Assembly: GCA_012656075.1 (NCBI GenBank)
Contig: JAAKBF010000087.1
Location: 1 to 64,000 of the forward strand
Reading direction: 5' to 3'
Source of the DNA: Phytophthora hibernalis
Lineage: Eukaryota > Oomycota > Peronosporomycetes > Peronosporales > Peronosporaceae
DNA length: 64,000 nucleotides
Positions 41,401 through 53,652 of the stretch are shown piece after piece. The position numbers and the translations under genes were made by a program. Position 1 is the stretch's first letter. Each line of letters starts with the position of its first letter. The notes under the pieces were generated by a model. It saw only the letters and a program-made list of their open reading frames with translations. It had not been told where the DNA came from and searched no databases.

Positions 41401-44400
41401 CTCCAAAGCGGTGGTAGATTCCTGTGCCGTGTCAATTCCTGATGAGCTTTCAGCCGAAGCCAAAATCAAATACAGACCTTTCCAAAATACCCGTGTGGAT
41501 GTCATGATTTGTTCTTGAAGCTCGCGGCTCCTGCACAGCGATGACGCGATTTCAAAGGACATCTTCTGGATATGCCACGGCTGGATGTTTTCAAATGAGA
41601 GAATGACATCATCTAGCAGTGAATAAACGCGCTGGGCGTACTTGGACCTATTTCCTCCATTTTGAGACGTATACTCAGTCGCGGTAAAAAATGAGGTGTT
41701 GTCATCGTCCCCATAAGTGTTGAAATCAAATGCCTTCGACGGTGGCGCCTCGTTACTCGTACTAGTGCCCCCTCCTTCCAAAAGCGAGTCCACTCCTTCT
41801 TCGGAAGCAAGAAGTAGCTGAAGAATCGAGAACATGCTTTCTTTTGCAGCTACATCGCGTTCATATGCGCAGCTTTCGACTAAGTTGAGAACAGCGTCCC
41901 AGCTGCCATCGACGTTTACCAAAAGCGGGCCATTTTGTGGCGCAACTGATAGTAGTTGTCGCAGCACCTTCATCGCCAAACTACGGAATTTGGACTCCCT
42001 GATGATCGAGACGATAAAATGCGGATGAGTAAGTCGAGTGTTGAAGACTCGTATGAAAAAACTGGTATCCGAACTTGTCCAGCAATTGCAACTGTGCCTT
42101 CAAAACGCGCTCTATAACTTCGTCCGACGTACGCCCACCATCAGCTACGTTCTTGCGCTCAAGCAAACCATTTAGTGAATCAAACGCGTTGCGCACTGTC
42201 GTTACCTCAACCTCTTGTTGACACAGTTCACGATATCGGCGACGTAAGTCTGCCGATGCGTACGCGACATCTTCACTCCAGCCAAACACCTTATAAGCAT
42301 TCGAGTGGTCCATGTCCTCATCAATACCATCCGCTTGGTGGCGTACCAAGTACCGCCACTTCTCCTCAATACTCTTCATGAGGAATACAGGGTCTTCAAC
42401 CTCCTCTTCAGTATCAGAGTTTGACTGATTAAAAGTTGAGAGGTAAAAGCCCTTGCAGTACATATCTCCTGACAACTCCGAGTAGGAAATTGGCGGAATT
42501 GAGTGTAGTTGTACCTAGCGGCGACACTTTTTCTAAGATCCTCTTTGAAGTCTCGTAGGTGTTCATCCAGCATTTTTTGTAAATGCGCTCGCATTGTAGA
42601 CGACCACATTACGCGTTTGTCTTTCCTGCGACCAAGAAAAACATCGGCAAAATTTTCAGGTGACTCTGAATCCAGAATACCGATGAGAGACTCAGGAAGC
42701 ATGTCGATCAATTGACTTTGTTCTGTGTGCCGCTTCGACGATTGTTGAGTACGATGAACTCTTTTAAGTAGTGTTGCTTCAGGAACAAATGCAGGCACTT
42801 TATCCGCTTCTCTAGCAGTAGCGACTGTAGACAAAATGAAGTAGAATGTTCCATACTGGTGTACATCTTGTAACTCCACATCATTCAGTGACATCAGCAT
42901 TTCACACACGTAACGCCGCACGCTCGAATCATTTACAAGCAGCAACTGAATCACAATGGCCAACGATGACGTATTAGCTACGACGGTATTTACCAAAGGT
43001 GGTGGCCACAAATTTTTGTTTCCAATCGGCATGATATGCTGGTCTTTGGTCATAAAGTTTCTTAGCGTCTTCAAAGCGTGCGCAGCACATTTAGGATCGA
43101 TGGGCTCATCAGTCAGTTCCATCCAGCGCAGTTCAGGGTATTCAAACATCGACTTCCACGTATGTTCGTCGCCATCTGAGTCCTTGTGTGTCGAACAGCT
43201 GCACACGTAAAGTGCGTCAATTTGGCAATGACGAATGAAAGGATCAGCGTCCAGGCATTCCTTTAGCTCGTTCGACGAATATGGGCCCTTAATCTCACTA
43301 TTTTCGTCAACTTCCCCACAGCCTTAAGCTTTATGCTCCATTTGTGCGTAAACCTGGGTTCGTCGTACAGAGAAAGCTCTGCGATCGGAACTGATGAGGT
43401 TTCGTTAGCTTCCGACATGTTCAGTGAGTCCATCATCGGTATATCACTGCGACTGTCCGTTGTTTCACTCCACACAGATACAATCCGACGTCTGTGAGAC
43501 AGCATCGACATGTACAATAACACTTGGATGTAATGTTTAGTACATAGCTCAGCGCAAGCCTCGCCAGATAGGCTTAACCCAGATATTAATTCCACGACAT
43601 CTTGAATTTCATTTGCAAGGTATGAGTTACGAAGAAGTTCCGTGAGAAATCGAGCTCGATGTTTTGTGATAGGTCGAGCTTCGGGGAACACGCGGGCTAA
43701 CTCGATCAGTATTTGTAGCATCGAGTGACCATGTTGCTCGCTTCCAGTTCCCCAATTAAAACGCGGGAAACCGTTGCTCCCACTTGCAGACCAATCGTTA
43801 GTTCCAGACAGCGGGATGTTGTTCAGATGAAGATGTTCTAGCCAACACTGATAAACCTCACTGAAAAACTTTGCCGGGTCCTTCGCAATATCCATACTAG
43901 CGAAGAAAAGGCTACTCGAGTTTTTCAATTTTCCACGATGTGTTCCTGAATCCATCGCACGAACAGTTTTTGCCACCTCTGCCAACTGCAGAGAACCATC
44001 GTTTATCCTCTCTGTAATAACACGAAGGTAAAATCGATCAACCTGAAGCTCTTTGGAAATGCTTTCGTACTTCACAGAAAATCGTGCATGGTTCCACTTG
44101 AGTTCTCCACTTCCTTTACGAGATGCAACCAAGGATAGTGCAGCGGCTTGGTTGGCTTTGAACTGGTCAAATTCGTCGATCTCCGATTTGAGAGCAGCCT
44201 TTAGTTCGCCTCGTGTTAGTTCGTTCCAAATCAAGTCGGGAAGAAGAAAATCCTTGCCGACCATACTTGACAGGAGCGCCATGTCAGTGGATGATTCGCC
44301 GGGATAATTCATGCGTGAAGGGTCCTCGTTGACCCTCGCTTCTTTTACTGAACCACTTGCAAATAGTGTCCCAATTTGAAGTTGCATACGACGGATGAAC

Positions 44401-47400
44401 CACTCCGAGCCGTCAACTTGATCCTGAAGCTGGTGTTTGCTCTTCCGTCTGGACTCTGTTTGCCGAGCTCGCTGCTTCTTTAGCAATTTCCGTACCATTG
44501 GGCTGGATATCATGAATGAAACCATGGGGAGCATTCTCACCAGCATCTCATGGGAGGCTTTGTGGTGAGTAACCCATATGCTTGCGACGTACTGGTACGT
44601 CTCCTTGGCATCATCCGAGGAGTGAAAAAAGCCTTGCGTAGATGTCTAATTGTTAGGCCGGACTCTAGCGCAACGTCACAAATGCGTCGCCTCATTTTAT
44701 GGTCACCGTGGTCCACAATCACCTTTAAAACGCAAGTCACAGCTGCCGCTAACCCAGCATTTACACTTTGAGACGCCCACTCCAGTAGCAATGTATACTT
44801 TCCTGCAAGAGCTTTTACCAGAGCATCGAAATGATTGTTGTCAGTGCTGTGCCGCGAAACGACTAGCACATCCAGCACCAGTTGAAGTAAAACCAACGTG
44901 GAGCTTGGATTTCGTTGTTCCAGGAGGCCAGTCAGTAGTGAGATAAGCTTACTGTACTCAAATACTTGAAATCGAATGGCTTTCTCAGCCGCCCGATGCG
45001 AATTTGACCGGGATTTATCAGCAACCAGCGAGTGAAGAGCATTTACGGCCCAAATAGTTGCAATCGTGTCACCAGAGACCAGTACTTGAGCCAGTGTCGG
45101 AACTATTGTCATAGCACCGCCGTTCGACTGCTCCATTGCAATCCGATAGCATCCATCATTAATGCGGCAAAATGTTTCTAAGATAATACAAATTTCGTTC
45201 GCGCGAATTGGTGGCTTGCAGGAGTGTTCAAGCTGAGCCATAGGCAACACAATGTTAGAAATCCAAAAACAATACAGTACGTACTACGCATAAATGCAAT
45301 TTTATGCAGACTCACCAAATTATTTATTCCTCGAAGCAGGGGCCCGAATGAAAGCTTTTCCAAACGACCGCGCATGGATTTCCCAGCAAAATCATCAGTC
45401 TCAATATTCATATTCAAGCTCTCGAGCGCAAACGTGATCCTGTTTATCGCAGACGTAATAGTCACGCCCTCCCCATTCATTGTTTCCATTTCTTTTTCCA
45501 GCAGCACGTGAGCAGGAAAGTATAGTCCGTCATGACTTAGATAGAGAAAGTGTTCCTGTTCGTCCTTTAACAGTGCTCTGGGAGACATTCGTGGGTTCAA
45601 GTTGGGAAACTCACGGCTCAGCGACACATTAAAATTTTCGACAAAGTGATAGCCGTCATACAGCGCTGCCAGAAACTTTTCAATATCGTATGGAACGTAA
45701 ATCACGTGACTGCAATCCGAAAATTCCAGCGCTACCATGGCCCGAGCGTCAGCACTTTCCAAACCAGGTATTACAACTCGCCGCAAACTCTTGAGGTTGT
45801 ACGTCTTCTTGGAGCAGTCAGAAAGTTCCTGAATTGTTCCGTGTACGAAGCACAGCTTCTTTTTTCGCAAATGAGTAGATCCATGTCGACCTGTTCTTCT
45901 TTGAACATCAAAAATGTCTCTCGATTCAAGAGCACATTGGTCAAGTGGCTTTTCTACTGCTTGTTTCTGTAGCTTGTCCCGAATTTTAAATCTCAGGTGG
46001 ATGCCAATGACACCAGCTAAGGCCTTCATTTTTGCCACGATATCACCGGTTTGGTCCGAATAAATAAATTTCAGCTTTTTCTTTGCGGTCAGTATGAACG
46101 CATCTGGGATGCTAGCAGCCTGCGTTATTTCTTCGATGGCGCGGTACTCAAATTCATGAGTATGGCGATTTAGAACCCGAACTGCGATTAGAGCACGCGG
46201 TGTCAGATAAAAGTTGGTCTTTCTCGCTGTCCATCTGCCGCGCCAATAAAACCGCTGAACTGACAGCAGTCAACACTGTAGACGCGCTTAAATTCCTCAA
46301 AGTTACCCACCAAATGACTCATCAGCTCCTGCAGAAAGTTATTGCGACATCGGTAGCGGAGGCGCAAAAATACCGGGTCATCGTACTGATCGATACCCAT
46401 CTTCAGTGATCCGCACGCAGATTCGAGAAATTGCCGATACTGCCGCAACAGCACTTCAGGATTCTGAACGACTACCATGTTAGGTGCGGTTCCAGCATTA
46501 CCACTTGATAACGACTCTGACGACGAAAATGTGTTTCGACTGGACGCATAGTTTGTCCGTCTTGACGAAAAAATGTTTGGATGACGAGACGTTGGTGCAA
46601 CAGCTCCGCATTGGCTATTAGGTCCGAAATTCAGAGTTTCTCCGAAACTGGGCGTTTGTCGAGGAACTTGTCCGTCATTGGACCGCATCGGGGAACCCAT
46701 ATTGCCAAAGTTAAAGAATGCTGGGGTTTTCGTCATCCGACTCAGAATGCCGACGCACGCTTCCACTGTCGCTAAGCCAGGAAAACTGAAAAGAATTCGA
46801 AGAATCATTCGGTACTTCGTTGCTAGGTGTTGATACAGCGTTTCAGACAGTTTTCGCTGCTTTTCGATGTTAGCCTTGACCAGTAAAAGGGTGAATTGGC
46901 ACAGCTTCATTGTCGGTAGGTCGGACAAGAAAGACCCCGTCTACATAGCAAAGCAAACTCGTTAGAGCGCACGTCGCTAAGGCCCACTCGTTTTTCGACT
47001 TACATGGGTGTCTTCATCTAACAATGATAGAAGCGTCATCATGAAATGACTATTTGATAGCAGGAGCTGCCGACACGGCAGCTTGTGCGCCTTGGACTCC
47101 ATCAACCGGCTCAAAACCATGAACATCCAGTAGATAGCCACGGAGTTCTTACTCACCAAGATCTTTGATATCATGTTCATGTACTCTTCTCGATGCTAGG
47201 ATAAAGGCAAACATAAACGAGAAATTAAATGATACGCCTCAAGATATGTGAAAGCTGCGATCGCTTGTACCTCTGTCAGAATTTGCATGAACTCGTTGAT
47301 GGCAGGCGGGGCAAGCATCAACCGATAGAGTGACTGGAGATACGTGATTACAAAATCCTGATTCGCTCCGTGACGCTTTACGATGTCATTGAGCTCGCGT

Positions 47401-48686
47401 GCAAGCACATACAGCACCCTCTCAAACGGTTTGTTAGGCTGGGCAATGACACCAGAAGTTGGCGTGTTTACGTTTAGCTCCGCCGCCAGAGAATGCATTT
47501 CTTCGTCAAGCCCTCGAGGAAGCTGGCGCTGAAAGCGCTCTGTCTTACGATGACCATGCACCGACATTAACTGCAGAATGGTTGCCTGCGCAACCCGCAG
47601 CTCGCGATCCAATACGTTCACCTTCTGCACAACATTCGCGATCTTGTTGCCTTCCTGCAAGATGATCTTTCGCGGTATCATGCGCACCCAGTCCGGAACC
47701 TCCATGACCTCCACACCGACCTGGTAATTCCCTAGTGCATGACAAGACGCCAGAAGTTCGCATACGATCTTCTCACGCTGGGCAGAATAGTACTTGCGTT
47801 TGACGCCATCCACATACACGACTTCAAACGCCTGCAGCGTGTCCTGATACATAATAAGACTGTAAATACGGGACAAGGGGCGACTAGAAATCACCGTCTT
47901 GGCGTCCGCGTACTCCGCAATATACTTTTCCGAGACGGACAGCGTCCTCGGAGCAGCGCTGGACTCGTTCGACTGCGACACTTTGAGCACTTGGTACTCA
48001 AAGGATACAATAGTAGCCAATGCAGGTTTCCCGTCGTCTTTGAGTGCAGCCTCCAAAGTTTTCTTGCGGTATTCATTAATCTGCATCCCGTAGGCCTTCA
48101 TGACTCTGTCAATAGCTTGTGCCAGCTCAGTACGTCGCGGTACAATGAAGAGACTCGAGTTGTCCGAGTGGTTGAGTGCGATGGCCTCGTGGTCATCGCA
48201 GATGAGGTCTATTGACACCAAACTCGTGTACGGGATGTGGCTCATCAGGTCTCCCTCCGTGTCCTTCTGGTAGATGCCGTCGGGTCGCACTTCAACTACA
48301 CACGTGGACTGCACGCCGCTCTTGTGGTACTTGAGGCTCTGGAATGTGTGTGTTTGTAGCTCTAAAGGTGGCGGTTGTCTGGCGTCAGGAGCTTTGGCGT
48401 AGTGCTGACTGCGTAGTCGCATGAGACACACCAGCACCTCCATGCGGAAGTGGCAGCGGAAGACCGTCTTCTTGATGCGGTGGCGAGGTGTGTGGATAGC
48501 CAGGTCCGTCTCTCCTTCCAGCACGTGCGCGCCGTCCACGTCCTCGTACGGCCACGTGTTGGTCACGTGCTGGTTCTCGCGGTCCAGAGTCCAGAAGGCG
48601 TACTCGCCCAGACACAGCACGCGCTCCTTGAGCACGAAGCTCCCGACCTTGTGCACCATGAAGCGCGCCACCACGCGCCTCTCCAT
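38456..48686 (-). CDS. DNAJC13: RME-8 / DNAJC13 endosomal J-domain protein
   Basis: A 10-kb gene of about 3,300 codons with introns near 47236-47181, 47020-46955 and 45325-45235. N-terminal PH-like repeats have VTNTWPYEDVDGAHVLEGE and YYSAQREKIVCELLASC. Armadillo-like helices follow. LPDLIWNELTRGELKAALKS, LQVDRFYLRVITE, ESPENFADVFLGR and VMWSSTMRAHLQKML match RME-8 in order. A J-like segment lies at 42190-42310. The C-terminus has FLEGLVENKEQIEASLLSN and then a 297-residue polar tail. Frame shifts sit in runs near 46221, 44628, 43315, 42058 and 39360 and near 42498. With the 39360 A-run corrected, the tail (38456-39349) is continuous with the rest. RME-8 works with Hsc70 and sorting nexins on early endosomes. 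Confidence 0.92.
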
Positions 48687-49059
48687 GGTCGTGTCGAGGG
48701 ATGCCTTGCTTGCTGCTAATTGCCTTGTGGACGCTCCCTGATTCTTCGTCCGCCGATCTTGGCTTCACTGGCCTAAACACAGAGTGACGGTCGGCAGAGA
48801 CGAAAGGTCGTGGATGCGGAAATACAGTGATCTACTTCGTCAGCGAACACTCGATATATATAAATAATGCAAGGATATGTGATGTGAAAACCATTTGTCT
48901 ATTGTCGTTTCATCAGGGTACTACATACTATTGACAAGGTTATTTAGTTTGGGGATTCTCTTAGGAAGCATATCACTGTACAAGGAGTGCTCGTTGAAGT
49001 GCGATGATTACGGCAACTTAACGTGTTGCAACTTAGCAACATCAACTTGCCTTTTGAGG
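48687..49059. other. 5' region of RME-8 and intergenic space
   Basis: An in-frame TGA lies upstream of the chosen RME-8 start, supporting ATG 48686. TATATATAAATAATG near 48855 is AT-rich. No other gene seen. Confidence 0.4.
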
Positions 49060-49067
49060 GCTGTGAC

Positions 49068-50464
49068 CAGGTTTCGGTAGTAGTGACTCATTAGTAGTGT
49101 TAGTAGTGCTAATAGCACTACTACTACTAATGATAATGATAACGAAGTCAAGTGAAGCCGTTAGTAGAGCTAATCAAATTAGTAGTCGAAAAAAAGAGCG
49201 TTAGTAGTGCTATCCTGATACCCATTGAAGGATCTTCAAAGGCCGCGCATGGTGGGTGACTTGATGCCTTCTCTCGCTTTCATTTCTCTTATCCATTGCT
49301 TGCCTTCGTACGCGAATCAATCCATGAGCTGTACCAAGAGTGCTTGTTCCTGGGAGACCGTGCATCTCCGTGCAGCGCTTACAAGAGTCCAGTGCACCAC
49401 TTATGCAGTAACGAGCTGCGCACCTGAACGGACGTGGCTCTCTCGGAAAGGTAAAATTGTACGTGTAGTTTTTTCTGCTGTACCTCCTTCACGTTAAAAT
49501 TAAGACGACAAACGCGCAGGTTGTATTACCGCAAATCCGTCAACAGGTACTTCTGTGAAGACAGTGATCTGGAACAAAGAGGCGTTTGAAAAAGGCATAC
49601 TCAAGTTCAGCATGCAAAAAGAAACAGGGAAACGTTCATTTCTGGAAAGTGGAGCAGTTTTGTCAGTAAATCGACGCGTACATCTGGTTTGCCGAATTTA
49701 GACAAGATAAATGTCCTTCGGTTGTAAAATTTTCTATTACACTTGGTTAGGATGGGTCTGTTCTACGGCTTTTCAAGAATTAGTCTTTTCGGTAGGATCA
49801 TTCGCTACGAGCCTCGCGATGTACGGCACGGAAAGGCCAGACCCAAACTTGCGCTTGATCCCACGGCCGTGCAAGAAGACCTGCATGCCGACTTCAGCCT
49901 TAGTGCCAGATTTCATGACGCAGTCGTCATAGTCGGCAGCAGTGGAGTCCTAGTGAAATCCTTCTGGTAGGAAAAGTTTAATTAACCCCACAATTTGCTT
50001 TAAATGTGACTTGTACTACCTGTCACTGCAGACGTCCCAGAAGCGAGGCGTTTCGTGTACCATTCGAACCAGTTTGTCGCTGCAGATTTGGATGCAGATC
50101 GCACTCTTCCTTTAGAAGTAGGGTTAGTTTCTTTCTCCTCTGTTGGTGATGTTCCCTGCGCGTTGCGCAGGCCGCCTGTAACTAGCGACTTAGTGCCCTC
50201 GGCACCAACGGTAGATTGCGTCGAATGCTTTTCCAGAGCATCGATTCGCGACCTAAAATTGTCTTGAGTTCCGGGGCTTGGACGAAAGCAAGCATCGTAT
50301 CTGGAAAGCAGCGCGTTAGTAGCGTTAATAGAGCATTAGTAGTACATTAGTAGTGCCAATACTAACGCACTGGCCTAACTACTAATGCTAAGGTCCGTTT
50401 CCAGATCTCGTTAGTATTAGTATTAGTACTACTAATCCAAAATTGCCACTACTACCGAACGCTG
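49068..50464. mobile_element. 1.4-kb non-autonomous hAT element
   Basis: The left end CAGGTTTCGGTAGTAGTG and the inverse of the right end, CAGCGTTCGGTAGTAGTG, agree at 16 of 18 bases. The 8-bp sequence GCTGTGAC occurs directly outside both ends (49060-49067 and 50465-50472). Subterminal regions (49085-49210, 50300-50450) are dense in TTAGTAGT/ACTACTAA words, as expected for hAT transposase binding sites. The interior has open frames (49225-49497, 49743-49970, 50055-50267) with no recognised family; they may be captured host sequence. Confidence 0.85.
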
Positions 50465-51078
50465 GCTGTGACAAGCAGATGCAGCCGGGTTCGGCACCGA
50501 ATCAACTTGTTTAAATGCTATCTAACTTGGCTTGTTCTCCATGCATCGGAGATGCTGATACAGTAACGGTAGTTGCATGGACAATCAGATAGAGAACCCG
50601 GACTGGCCGCAACGATTTACGTGCAAGCTTTCTTGCAGGCAGGACGTCGTTTGCATAACCCTTCTAGTTAACAAGGAACATGCTCCTTGAGCTGCGCTTT
50701 GGAATATCCGTCTGTATAAATGACCAATGAATTTTACGCTCTCCCCAGTTTTCACTCAACCGAAATCTCGATAACCAAGTGATCGCGCCGTCGTCGATTA
50801 AATCACCTACGCGTCCCACACAAGGTAGCTCTACCGTGGCAATTTAACTTCCACGCCGTGAATTCCCTTGATGAAGATTGTTGAGCTGTGTGCCCATGAC
50901 AACTTTGTCCTCTCGATTTCCCGCTTAAGTCCGTCTAGAGATCGTATTCTCCATACTAACCCCAAGTCTCGCATTTCACCTCAAATTCGAGGTTTTACGC
51001 TTGTTTTGGTGGTGTGCGGCTCTGAGCCGCTCAGCGCAGAAACGCATACTGTACCCCTCAAGTCCCCTCCAAGACCAA
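50465..51078. other. Promoter-side region of the core-2 gene
   Basis: No gene recognised. An open frame from 50868 continues into the core-2 gene in a different frame and has no family features before 51079. Confidence 0.4.
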
Positions 51079-52417
51079 ATGCTCGCGTCGTCATCCAAGC
51101 TCGCGGCCCGCGCGTCGCGCTCGCTGTTCACCAAGGCCAGCGCCATGCCCAGCGTGGCCTTAAGCGAGGAGTTCCCTGCCGTTCCCAAGACGCAGCCACA
51201 AGCCGCTTCCGCGCCCAAGCTCACGACGTCCAAGGCGTCTTCGGGTCTGGCGCTGGGCTCGACGACCGCTCGGCCCCCGTGGCCACCATCGCCGTGCAGC
51301 TGAGCACGGGATCGCGCGACGAGAGCGAGGACACGACCGGAGTGTCGCAGCTGTTCGCCAAGCTGGCCTTCCGTGCCACGGCGAACCGCTCCGATCTGCG
51401 TCTGTACCGCGATGTGGAGGCTATTGGCGGCGTGGTGCACGCGCAGGCCGACCGCGACTTTGTGCGCTACAGTGTGAGTGTGCTGCCCGACCAGCTGGAG
51501 GCTGCGGCTGAGATCCTGGCCGAGACGACGCTGGCGCCCAAGTTTGCGCTCTACGACGTGGACGAGCAGAAGAAGATCGTGCAGGCTGAGGTGGACCGTA
51601 TCGCCGAGGACGCGTCGGCGTCACTGCTTGAGGGCGTGCACGCCGCTGCTTTCTACGAGGACTTGACGCTGGGTCGCCCTGTTGCTACGGTCGAGAACCT
51701 CAAGGCGCTCAGCCCCGAATCACTCTGGGCTTTCCACGACAAGTACGTGAACACAGCCAATGCCGCGCTGATTGGAGCCGGCGTGGACCACAGCACCCTC
51801 ACGGACCTGGCCAACGAGTACTTCGGTTCCTTTGCTAAGGGTGCTGAGTCTGCTAGTGCCACGGCTAAGTATGTCGGTGGTGAGACCCGCGTCAAGAAGG
51901 CGGCCAAGTTCACGCACGTGGCTCTGGCGCTGCCGACCGTCGGCCGTGACTCGGCCGACTTTGAGCGTCGCAGGTGCTCCGCGCGCTGTTGAGTCTGCGA
52001 CTCAACAACAAGAAGGCGTCTGCCTTCCTGTCCAGCTACAGTGACGCTGCTCTCGTGGGTCTGTCAGGTTACGCCGTCCACTCGGAGGCTGGAGCTCTGG
52101 TGGACTTGTTCGCTGCTGAGCTCAAGAAGGCGGCGTCGGCCCCGGCTACTAAGGAGGAGCTGGCTGCTGCCAAGACCACGGCTGCGTTCCAGGCTCTGGA
52201 GCAATACAGCACCCAGGCGGGTACCCTTGGCCGTGTGGGCCTTATCGCTACCACTGGCTTAGCGTCCCAGTCGCCGTCGGCTCTCGTGGAGAGTGTGACT
52301 GCCGCTAAGCTGCAAGAGCTGGCCCAGAAGGCTCTGAAGGCCACGCCGTCTGTGGCGGCCATTGGCAAGCTGTCGGCCGTTCCCCACGTGGACGCGGTCG
52401 CCAGCAAGCTGCAGTAA
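51079..52417 (+). CDS. UQCRC2: Cytochrome bc1 complex core protein 2 (M16 family)
   Basis: Start MLASSSKLAARASRSLFTKA is a mitochondrial presequence. After a frame change near 51255 the M16 fold follows: VATIAVQLSTGSRDES, VSQLFAKLAFRATANRS, YRDVEAIGGVVHAQADRDFV, RYSVSVLPDQLEAAAEIL. A second frame change near 51972 leads to VLRALLSLRLNNKKASAFLS and the C-terminal half. The HxxEH zinc site of active processing peptidases is absent (GVSQLFAKLAF in its place), as expected for core 2 and against the beta processing peptidase. The role is structural, in the matrix arm of complex III. Confidence 0.85.
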
Positions 52418-53114
52418 ACCGCCAAGACGATCGATCAAGAGTGAGGTACATACATCAGTTTAGCACTCGGAGCCTTTGGTGATGCATGTTGAAGTGACTT
52501 TGGCGTGAGTGCGGATGAACAGGACAGGACTGTGATGTTGTAGAACCCTCAGATTTAAAAGAGGGTATACAACACCGCAACACCGCCGAGATTGAGAATG
52601 CATAGTCAATAACGCTCGCTTGCGCTCAGGAGACGGATCGTGCGAAGAGCACACAAAATGCAAGAAAAGAACCAACTTTAAACGGCGCTTCGAGTGGTTC
52701 GATTCAATTGTGCGCAAGCTGGTTAGCAGGGTAAAGTGATTTTTGAAGCGAAGTCACTGTGCAGGCGTACTTGCATTAGTATGTTTTATTGCTGTAGATT
52801 TCGTTGCCTTGCCTGTACCGGTAGCAAGGTGATACATGTACCGGTAAACTTAGATGTCAGGGTTTGATAGTACTTGTAGTGAGCAATGTTTGTTACTACT
52901 TTTTCGAAGTACTTCGAAGTAGTATTTTTAATACTACTACCGTAGTTGCCCACGTATTACAGGTTCGTGTTTTTTTCTTCTGCCGAGGCATCGATTATTC
53001 ATTTCAGTTCGCGTTTATGGGAATGATCAAAACAAAAGCAAACGTAGACTTTTGGCACCCGAAGCTCCACTCTACACGGTGAAACAGCTAGACCTCCCAG
53101 CGATACGAGCAGCT
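52418..53114. other. Intergenic, with a 16-bp palindrome
   Basis: No gene seen. TTCGAAGTACTTCGAA at 52903-52918 is a perfect palindrome flanked by TACTACT and AGTAGT words resembling those of the hAT element upstream. Confidence 0.5.
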
Positions 53115-53496
53115 TCATCGGCCAGGCTGTCCTGTTGCGCCTGGCAAGAGTCGAATGGCTTTACTCAACGCTGCGAGAGCGACGTCTTCCTTGAAAGCAT
53201 TGTGTTGACCTGCTTCATTTTCAACACGTAGCTCGAGTACCGAGTGCATGACAAACGTATGGAGAGGATCGGCTGGTAGTGACATGATGGTGGTGTAACC
53301 CTCCGTACATAATTTGAATCCTTTCGAGCTCATGAGCAGAATGTCGGAGTAGACAAAATGAAATCTTCTCTGGCTCGGTGAACTTTCGGATGCAGTGTAA
53401 CTTCTCGAACTGGAGGGTCTCGTCAAAATGATTCAGCGTTAAAGAATCCGTCTGCAGCAACGCATCGGGCTTGCCCCGGGTGTCTACAGTGAACAA
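53115..53496 (-). pseudogene. START/M96-like protein fragment
   Basis: In one frame FDETLQFEKLHCIRKFTEPE; after a one-base change near 53360, then VYSDILLMSSKGFKLCTEGY, TTIMSLPADPLHTFVMHSVL and a helical C-terminus AALSKAIRLLPGA. The pattern (IRKF.EP.., then a GY/W..I...DP strand) resembles the START-like part of oomycete M96 mating-specific proteins, but similarity is weak and judged by eye. Introns or truncation upstream are possible. Confidence 0.3.
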
Positions 53497-53652
53497 TTGT
53501 AAAGTTAGACTTCTGGTGATGACGAAGGTTGCAATACAGAACTCACCCGCTCCTTTTTGAGATAACGTAACTTGCCACTTTAGTGCGCGGTTTTGGGTCT
53601 GTTCGTAAAATGGACGCCGCAGATTTAATTTTGCTCTGATCGTTTATTTGAG

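Noticed and set aside
51079..52417. Mitochondrial processing peptidase beta subunit
   Set aside because: The HxxEH zinc-binding motif is absent, fitting core protein 2 instead.
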